A stretch of DNA of 64,000 nucleotides from Psychromarinibacter sp048262455 (GTDB lineage Bacteria > Pseudomonadota > Alphaproteobacteria > Rhodobacterales > Rhodobacteraceae). The notes under the pieces are model-generated. The model worked only from the letters and a program-made list of their open reading frames with translations, searched no databases and was not told where the DNA came from. Below are positions 58,946 to 64,000 of the stretch, piece after piece (positions within the stretch are counted from its first letter, which is position 1; each line of letters opens with the position of its first letter). Made by a program: the position numbers and the translations under genes. The stretch is taken from positions 1-64,000 of the forward strand of contig JBLXFD010000020.1 of assembly GCA_048262455.1 (NCBI GenBank), read 5' to 3'.

Positions 58946-59998
58946 TTACTTGTCGCCGGGATAGGCCTCGAGCACCTCGAGCGCCTTGTTCACGACCTCT
59001 TCGCCGTCCGGGCCGATGGCGCTGTAGTACTCGGGCCAGATCGCCCGGGCCTTTTCCAGCCACTCGGTCTCGTCTTCGATGGCGGTGATGGTCACGCCGG
59101 CCTTCTCGGCCTCGGCCCACCACTTCTCCTCGTCCAGCGGCTGCCACCAGCGGATGTATTGGGTGGCTTCCTCGCCGGCCCGCAGGATCGCCGCCTGATG
59201 CTCTTCCGACAGGCCCTGGAACCAGCGCTCGGAGACCACGATCGGGTGGGTCAGGATGGTGTAGTGGAAGGTGGTCATGCGGTTGATGACCTCGTGGAAC
59301 TTCATCCCGATCACGTCGGTCACCGGGTTGTCACCGCCCTCGACCACGCCCTGCTGCAGCGCGTTGTACAGCTCGGTCCAGGCGATCGGGGTCGGGTTGC
59401 CGCCCCAGGCCTCGTAGCTGCCGATCATGATCGGGTTCGGCGGCACGCGCATCTTCAGGTTGGCCAGGTCCGACGGCTTGGTGATCGGCTCGTCCGACTT
59501 GTAGAAGAACGCCCGCCAGCCGGAGTTTTCCCAGCCCACGATGCGCACGCCGGCCTCGTCGATGACGCGCGGCACCAGGAAGGGCGTCAGCTCGTCCTGC
59601 AGGTAGTTCACCTGCTGGGTCGACGTGGCGAGGTAAGGCAGGATGAAGACGTTCAGCGAGGGCGCCAGCGCGGCCAGGTTGTTGGTGGCCGGCAGCGTCA
59701 CCTGCAGCGCGCCCTGGCGGGTCTGCTGCACCATCTCGCGCTCGCCGCCCAGCTGCGAGCCGGGGAAGATCTCTGGCTTGATCTCGTTGTCGGTGTAGAT
59801 CGAGACCAGTTCCGCGAACCGCTTCAGCGTGGCGGTGTGCGAGGACCATTCCATGTTGACCGAGTGACCGATCTTCATCTGGATCTGGCCGTCCTTGTCC
59901 GGCACGGAACGCCAGTCGAAGGGGTTGGTGTCCTGCGCCATCGCCGGGCCCGCGGCCATGGCCGCACCCAGCGCGAACGCCTTGATTGCATGTTTCAT
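58946..59998 (-). CDS. dctP: TRAP transporter substrate-binding protein
   Basis: 350 residues from the ATG at 59998, after GGAGGAG. Signal peptide ends at AMA near residue 21. IKPEIFPGSQLGGEREMVQQTRQGALQVTLPATNNLA and NLKMRVPPNPIMIGSYEAWGGNPTPIAWTELYNALQQGVVEGGDNP are DctP signatures; the Arg in KMRV binds the ligand carboxylate. Begins 1 base after the GMC gene's end, so it is co-transcribed with it. Confidence 0.94.
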   Translation of the reverse strand: MKHAIKAFALGAAMAAGPAMAQDTNPFDWRSVPDKDGQIQMKIGHSVNMEWSSHTATLKRFAELVSIYTDNEIKPEIFPGSQLGGEREMVQQTRQGALQVTLPATNNLAALAPSLNVFILPYLATSTQQVNYLQDELTPFLVPRVIDEAGVRIVGWENSGWRAFFYKSDEPITKPSDLANLKMRVPPNPIMIGSYEAWGGNPTPIAWTELYNALQQGVVEGGDNPVTDVIGMKFHEVINRMTTFHYTILTHPIVVSERWFQGLSEEHQAAILRAGEEATQYIRWWQPLDEEKWWAEAEKAGVTITAIEDETEWLEKARAIWPEYYSAIGPDGEEVVNKALEVLEAYPGDK

Positions 59999-59999
59999 T

Positions 60000-61640
60000 T
60001 CAGTTCTCCTCCACTGCAAATCTGCTCTGCCCTGCCGGTTCGGTCCCCGCCTCGCGGATCATCGCGGCCGCCTTTTCGGCGATCATGTAGGTGGGGGCAT
60101 TGGTATTGGCCGAGGTGATCCTCGGCATCACCGAGGCGTCGATCACCCGCAGGCCCTCGACCCCGTTGACCCGAAGCTGCGGGTCCACCACCGCGCCGGC
60201 GTCGCTGCCCATGCGGCAGGTTCCGACAAGGTGGTAGACGGTGCTGGCGGCCTTGCGCACGGCTGCCAGGATGTCCTCGTCGGTGGTCACGTCGTCGCCC
60301 GGCACCACCTCGCGCCGCCAGCGGTCGCGGAAGGCGGGCTGGCGGTAGATCTCGCGCACCATGCGGACGCCCTCGACGATCACGTCGCGGTCCAGCTGGG
60401 TGCTTAGGTAGTTGGGGCGGATCAGCGGGTCGCGCAGCGGGTCGTCGCTGTCGATGCGGATGCTGCCGCGGCTTTCCGGGTGGCACTGCCACAGCGAGGT
60501 GGTGAAGCCCGAGTAGCGGTGCAGCGGCGCGCCCGGCTTGTCCACCGACAGCGGCATGACGAACAGCTGCAGGTCCGGGCGGTCGCCCTTGGCGTACTTG
60601 GTCCGCACCGCGCCGCCCACCTGCCCCGCGCCCACGGTCAGCGGACCCGAGGAATCCAGCAGCCATTGCAGCCCCATCCGCGCCAGCCGCACCGGGTGGC
60701 GGACATGATCGTTCAGGGAGTCGCGGCGGTCCGAAAGCTCCACGATGGTGCGCATCTGCAGGTGGTCCTGCAGGTTCTCGCCCACCTCCGGCGCGTCGTG
60801 GCGCACCTTGATGCCGTGCTTGCGCAGCAGGTCCGCCGGACCGATGCCCGCCAGTTGCAGGATCTGCGGCGACTGCACCGACCCGGCGCAGACCAGCACC
60901 TCGGCCTCGGCCCGCGCCTCCTGCGGCTGGCCGTCCTTGACGTAGCGCACGCCGGTCGCGCGGGAGCCCTCGAAGACCAGTTCGGTGACATGGGCCCCGG
61001 TCTCCAGCACAAGGTTGGGCCGTGCCAGCGCGGGCTTCAGGAAGGCCGAGGCGGCGCTGTCGCGCCAGCGGCCCCGCAGCGTCAGCTGGTAGGCGCCGAT
61101 GCCATAGGCGCTTTCGCCGTTGAAATCGGAATTGTCCGGCAGCCCGGTGCTGCGCGCGGCCTCCAGCCAGTCGCGGCAGGCGGGGTTGTCGTTGCGCAGG
61201 TCCGAGACCTGCAGCGGCCCGTGCGCCCCCCGGAACTGCGAGGGCGGGCCGGCGTAGGTCTCGACATTGCGGAAATGCGGCAGCACGTCACGCGAGCCCC
61301 AGCCGGTGGCGCCCATCGCCTCCCAGTCGTCGAAGTCCTCGCGCTGGCCGCGGATGTAGATCAGCCCGTTGATCGAGGACGATCCCCCCACCACCCGGCC
61401 GCGCGGGCAGTCCATGCGGCGCCCGCCGATGCCCTCGTCCGGCTCGCTGCGGTAGAGGTGCGAGACCTTGGCGTTGTAGATCGTCTTGAAGTAGCCCACC
61501 GGCAGGCGCAGCCAGAACCCCCGGTCCGCCTCCCCCGCCTCGAGCACCAGCACCCGGCAAGAAAGATCCTCGGTCAGGCGGCTCGCCACGGTCGATCCGG
61601 CGGTGCCCGATCCGATCACGATGTAGTCGTATCCGTCCAT
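60000..61640 (-). CDS. GMC-family FAD oxidoreductase (choline/alcohol dehydrogenase-like)
   Basis: 546 residues from the ATG at 61640. N-terminal YDYIVIGSGTAGSTVASRL binds FAD; GRVVGGSSSINGLIYIRGQREDFDDWEAMGATGW is the GMC signature; the catalytic His lies in YHLVGTCRMG and the Asn in SANTNAPTYMIAEKAA. No signal peptide. Oxidises a primary alcohol or polyol. First gene of the TRAP-ALDH-UxaA operon, divergent from a GntR regulator. Confidence 0.93.
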   Translation of the reverse strand: MDGYDYIVIGSGTAGSTVASRLTEDLSCRVLVLEAGEADRGFWLRLPVGYFKTIYNAKVSHLYRSEPDEGIGGRRMDCPRGRVVGGSSSINGLIYIRGQREDFDDWEAMGATGWGSRDVLPHFRNVETYAGPPSQFRGAHGPLQVSDLRNDNPACRDWLEAARSTGLPDNSDFNGESAYGIGAYQLTLRGRWRDSAASAFLKPALARPNLVLETGAHVTELVFEGSRATGVRYVKDGQPQEARAEAEVLVCAGSVQSPQILQLAGIGPADLLRKHGIKVRHDAPEVGENLQDHLQMRTIVELSDRRDSLNDHVRHPVRLARMGLQWLLDSSGPLTVGAGQVGGAVRTKYAKGDRPDLQLFVMPLSVDKPGAPLHRYSGFTTSLWQCHPESRGSIRIDSDDPLRDPLIRPNYLSTQLDRDVIVEGVRMVREIYRQPAFRDRWRREVVPGDDVTTDEDILAAVRKAASTVYHLVGTCRMGSDAGAVVDPQLRVNGVEGLRVIDASVMPRITSANTNAPTYMIAEKAAAMIREAGTEPAGQSRFAVEEN

Positions 61641-61681
61641 GTCCCCCCGGCACGGCAAGACGCGGTTGACCGCGGCAATCT

Positions 61682-61753
61682 TAAAGTTCTGTTTATAGGT
61701 TTAATCGGGGGCGCCTCTTGCATGCAAGCCAAAAAACCTAAAAGTAGAACTTA
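61682..61753. promoter_or_regulatory. Nested dyads in the GMC/GntR divergent promoter
   Basis: AAGTTCTGTTTATAGGTTT (61684-61702) and AAACCTAAAAGTAGAACTT (61734-61752) are imperfect inverted repeats, and CTTGCATGCAAG (61717-61728), a perfect 12-bp palindrome, lies between them. The AT-rich region sits before both genes and is the likely GntR operator and promoter zone. Confidence 0.6.
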
Positions 61754-61780
61754 TCCAGAGTTGCCGCCGTGGAGGGAAGA

Positions 61781-62512
61781 ATGCCGCAGGACCCGCTTCG
61801 CCACAGCCGCGCCCCGCTCTACCTGCAACTGGCCGAGGTGCTGCGCCAGCGCATCGCCGAGGGCGCCTGGAAGGAGGGAGAGCTGCTGCCCACCCTCACC
61901 GACCTCGCGGCCGAGTTCGGCGTGGCCAAGATCACCGTGCGCCAGGCGGTCAAGCTGCTGGAGACCGACGGGCTGCTCGCCCCCCAGCGCGGGCGCGGCA
62001 CCACGGTGCTGCCGCAGCCGCAGATGACCCGGCCGCTGAAGGTCGAGACCCGGCTGGCCGACCTGATCGAGATGTACCGCGGGGACGTGCCTGAACTGGT
62101 GCCCATGGACGACCGCGAGGCGGACCTGCCCGAGAACGTCATGATCGGCACCCCGGCCCCCGAGGGCTACCACATGATCCGCCGCATGCACGCCCGCGAC
62201 GGCCAGCGCTACTGCATCATCACGCTCTACTTCGCGCGTCCGGTCTTCGCCCGGCACGAAAAGCGCCTGCGCAGCGAGCTGGCGCTGCCGGTGCTGTTCA
62301 GCGAGCCCGACATCGACGTGCGCATGGCGCGGCAGACCATGCTGATCGGGAAGTGCGGGATGGAGACGGCGCGGCTGCTGGACCTGTCGATCAGCGATCC
62401 GATCGCGGATGTCCGGCGGGTGCTGTGTGACGGGGCGGGGACGATTATCTATCTGGCGGATGTGATTTATCGTGGGGATTACATTCGGCTGGATATGGAT
62501 TTGATGGCTTGA
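61781..62512 (+). CDS. GntR-family regulator with UTRA domain
   Basis: 243 residues from the ATG at 61781, directly after GGAGGGAAGA; an earlier GTG at 61769 overlaps that ribosome binding site. The wHTH (PLYLQLAEVLRQRIAEGAWKEGELLPTLTDLAAEFGVAKITVRQAVKLLETDGLLAPQRGRGTTV) is of the HutC type, and residues 80-243 form the UTRA effector domain (YHMIRRMHARDGQRYCIITLYFARPVFA). Probably represses the divergent operon until its substrate binds. The gene ends 8 bases before a repeat palindrome. Confidence 0.9.
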   Translation: MPQDPLRHSRAPLYLQLAEVLRQRIAEGAWKEGELLPTLTDLAAEFGVAKITVRQAVKLLETDGLLAPQRGRGTTVLPQPQMTRPLKVETRLADLIEMYRGDVPELVPMDDREADLPENVMIGTPAPEGYHMIRRMHARDGQRYCIITLYFARPVFARHEKRLRSELALPVLFSEPDIDVRMARQTMLIGKCGMETARLLDLSISDPIADVRRVLCDGAGTIIYLADVIYRGDYIRLDMDLMA

Positions 62513-62519
62513 GCGGGGT

Positions 62520-62874
62520 GGCGGGGTGAACCCCGCCCTACCGCCTTCGAACGACGCGCTGACCAGCCCCCGAACAAGCCGTAGGCGCGGGGCGAGCGCC
62601 TGCCCATCCCCACGGGCTGGCTGGTGTTGCGCCATGGCGGGGTGAACCCCGCCCTACCGCTGCATCCGAACAATGCGCTGATCAGCCCCCGAACAAGCCG
62701 AAGGCGCGGGGGCGAGCGCCTGCCCGTTCCGGCGGGCTGGCGCTGTGTCACCCGCGGGGCAACGCTCATTCTGTGCGCGAATTTGGGTGGGATCAAGCGC
62801 CCTTGCCTGAGGGCAGCAGCGCCAGCCCACGGGCAGGCTCACGTTGCGCCTTGGCGGGGTGAACCCCGCCCTAC
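62520..62874. repeat. Intergenic repeat block E: one short unit, one long unit and a closing palindrome
   Basis: Palindromes start at 62520, 62636 and 62853. The first unit is a 116-bp short form with the same internal deletion as in block D; the second is 217 bp. Orientation as in blocks C and D. The rest of 62875-63019 contains only the trgA leader. Confidence 0.9.
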
Positions 62875-63019
62875 GGCGATGGCGGGTGGGGGCGACCCGG
62901 CCAGGCCACATCCGCCAACCCCCCCTGTGTCGCCGCCGGTACAGCCGCGCCCCTTCTGCGCCGGGCTGCTTGCCGCCGCCGGCCGCGCGGGGGAGATTGC
63001 CGCGCGAAAGGAGCCTGTC

Positions 63020-63463
63020 ATGCCCACCGCCGCCAAGCTGATCTCTGCCCTCGTCATGGCCCTGCTGGGCTGGGGCGTCGCGCATCTCGTCGTGCCGCAC
63101 CTGCCGCCGGAGACCCGGATCGGCTGGTTCCGCGAGATCTCGGCGGGGCTGGGGCTGCTGGTCGGCTGGCGCTTTCTCGGCCGGCGCGCGGGCGGGGGGT
63201 GGAACCTTGCCCCCGGCTACGGGCTGGGCGCCGCGGCGATCCTGGTGTTCTGGATGCTGCTGGTCTTCTCCGGCTACGAGATGCTGCGCCGGGCCATGCG
63301 CAAGGCCTATGGCGGCGACCCGGTGGCGGCGCTGAAGGACATGGTGCAGATCGCCATGGACGACGCGGTCTACCTGCAGCCGTTCGAGGTCTGGGGCGCG
63401 CTGGTGCTGGGCGGGCTGGCGGCGGGGCTGATCGCGGAGGCCGCGGCGCGGCGCTGGTCCTGA
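63020..63463 (+). CDS. trgA: TrgA family membrane protein (tellurite resistance)
   Basis: 147 residues; ATG 7 bases after AAAGGAG. Starts MPTAAKLISALVMALLGWGVAHLVVP, then FREISAGLGLLVGWRFLGRRAGGGWN, a second and third hydrophobic segment, YEMLRRAMRKAYGGDP and a final helix before RRWS. This matches the TrgA protein first described in the tellurite resistance locus of Rhodobacter sphaeroides, as I recall it. The following frame is TrgB-like, in the known order. Confidence 0.78.
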   Translation: MPTAAKLISALVMALLGWGVAHLVVPHLPPETRIGWFREISAGLGLLVGWRFLGRRAGGGWNLAPGYGLGAAAILVFWMLLVFSGYEMLRRAMRKAYGGDPVAALKDMVQIAMDDAVYLQPFEVWGALVLGGLAAGLIAEAAARRWS

Positions 63464-63465
63464 CG

Positions 63466-64000
63466 GTGGCGCTGTTCCTGTTCGGCACCCTGCGCCACGC
63501 GCCGCTGCTGCGCGCGGTTCTGTCGGACGGCAGCCGCGCCACCACCCGGCCGGCGAGCCTGGCGGAGCACGAGGTGCGGCAGGCGGCGGGCGAGGTGTTC
63601 CCGCTGCTGGTGCCGGCGCCGGGGGAGGCGGCGGAGGGGCTGCTGCTGGAGGATGCCTCGGAGGCGGACCGGGAGCGGCTTGATTTCTACGAGGCGATGT
63701 TCGGCTACGACCGGCAGGCGGTGAACGTGACCACCGACACCGGCGAGATGCCGGCCGAGATCTACGTGCCCCGCCCCGGGCGCTGGAGCCCGGGCGGGCC
63801 CTGGGACCTGGCGCTCTGGGCGCAGGGCTGGGGCGCGCCGACGCTGCGCGCGGCAGAGGAGGTGCTGGCCCGCGCCGGGCACGTTACCCCCGACGCCGCC
63901 GGCCGCGACCACCCCGCTGCCATGACCCGCGCTTCCGCCTGGGTGCGCGCGCAGGCCGAGGCGGCGCGGCCGGACGACCCGGCGCCGGGCGACGTCGAGG
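63466..64000 (+). CDS. trgB: TrgB-like protein, N-terminal part only (runs off the window)
   Basis: The frame from the GTG at 63466, 2 bases after the trgA stop, stays open to the window end (178 codons). It starts VALFLFGTLRHAPLLRAV, the glycine-rich opening of a gamma-glutamylcyclotransferase-like domain, with LLVPAPGEAAEGLLLEDASEADRERLDFYEAMFGYD as the conserved core including the catalytic-type Glu. In TrgB a NUDIX domain follows; this part is outside the window. No clear ribosome binding site is seen, so translation is probably coupled to trgA. Confidence 0.65.
   Translation, partial: MALFLFGTLRHAPLLRAVLSDGSRATTRPASLAEHEVRQAAGEVFPLLVPAPGEAAEGLLLEDASEADRERLDFYEAMFGYDRQAVNVTTDTGEMPAEIYVPRPGRWSPGGPWDLALWAQGWGAPTLRAAEEVLARAGHVTPDAAGRDHPAAMTRASAWVRAQAEAARPDDPAPGDVE

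Overview
This is a GC-rich (about 70%) window from what looks like a marine-type alphaproteobacterium of the Rhodobacteraceae (Roseobacter group). The evidence is gene content: a Rhodobacter-type TrgA/TrgB pair, an aerobic cobaltochelatase CobT, small DUF1127 proteins, EgtB/EgtD, and an unusual density of binding-protein transporters (two TTT systems, one TRAP system, one CUT1-like ABC system). No rRNA, tRNA, phage, insertion sequence or CRISPR array was recognised. Genes are tightly packed, often with 4-base ATGA/GTGA overlaps.

Layout. 1-4425: 3' part of a giant TamB with six tandem modules of about 171 residues. 4537-8164: three-gene operon of a GH32/GH43-like hydrolase, a sucrose-phosphatase-like HAD enzyme and a glycosyltransferase resembling mannosylfructose-phosphate synthase, i.e. 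a compatible-solute cassette. 8168-11151: short ornithine-cyclodeaminase-like protein, exopolysaccharide sugar transferase, DXD glycosyltransferase, DUF2934 protein. 11321-27576: the most unusual region, with a LysR regulator, a divergent sulfatase, and a collinear run of a TTT importer (TctC-TctB-TctA), two sulfatases, a LarA-family (nickel-pincer) racemase/epimerase, another sulfatase, a mandelate-racemase/enolase-superfamily enzyme, a two-subunit UxaA-type dehydratase, LarC and LarE. 27625-32671: CobT, two DUF1127 proteins, a conserved small protein, a dihaem cytochrome c, a GNAT enzyme and a small membrane protein. 33692-38789: DUF2264 protein, a low-GC secreted orphan, EgtD and EgtB. 39367-45586: a second TTT operon with its own GntR regulator, divergent from a large PHP-type protein. 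45739-53760: bidirectional cluster of ABC sugar transporter, SDR, RpiR regulator, SnoaL-like protein and MlrC-type metalloprotein. 54324-62512: TRAP transporter with GMC oxidoreductase, aldehyde dehydrogenase and a second two-subunit UxaA-type enzyme, divergent from a GntR regulator. 63020-end: TrgA and the start of TrgB.

How it works together (inference). The window is mostly a set of self-contained import-and-oxidise modules for organic acids and sugars, each with a transporter, a regulator and two to six enzymes. The 14-27.6 kb module looks like a pathway in which sulfated hydroxy or sugar acids are imported, desulfated in the cytoplasm by Cys-type sulfatases that lack signal peptides, epimerised by a nickel-pincer LarA homologue whose cofactor is made by the linked LarC and LarE, and dehydrated by the MR/MLE and UxaA enzymes.

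Between the modules lies a dispersed intergenic repeat family: 15 copies of a palindrome with arms GGCGGGGT/ACCCCGCC, arranged in tandem units of about 212-217 bp (long form) or 111-116 bp (short form). The palindrome sits at or just after stop codons; in egtD and in one uxaA-type gene the TAG stop codon itself is part of the repeat.
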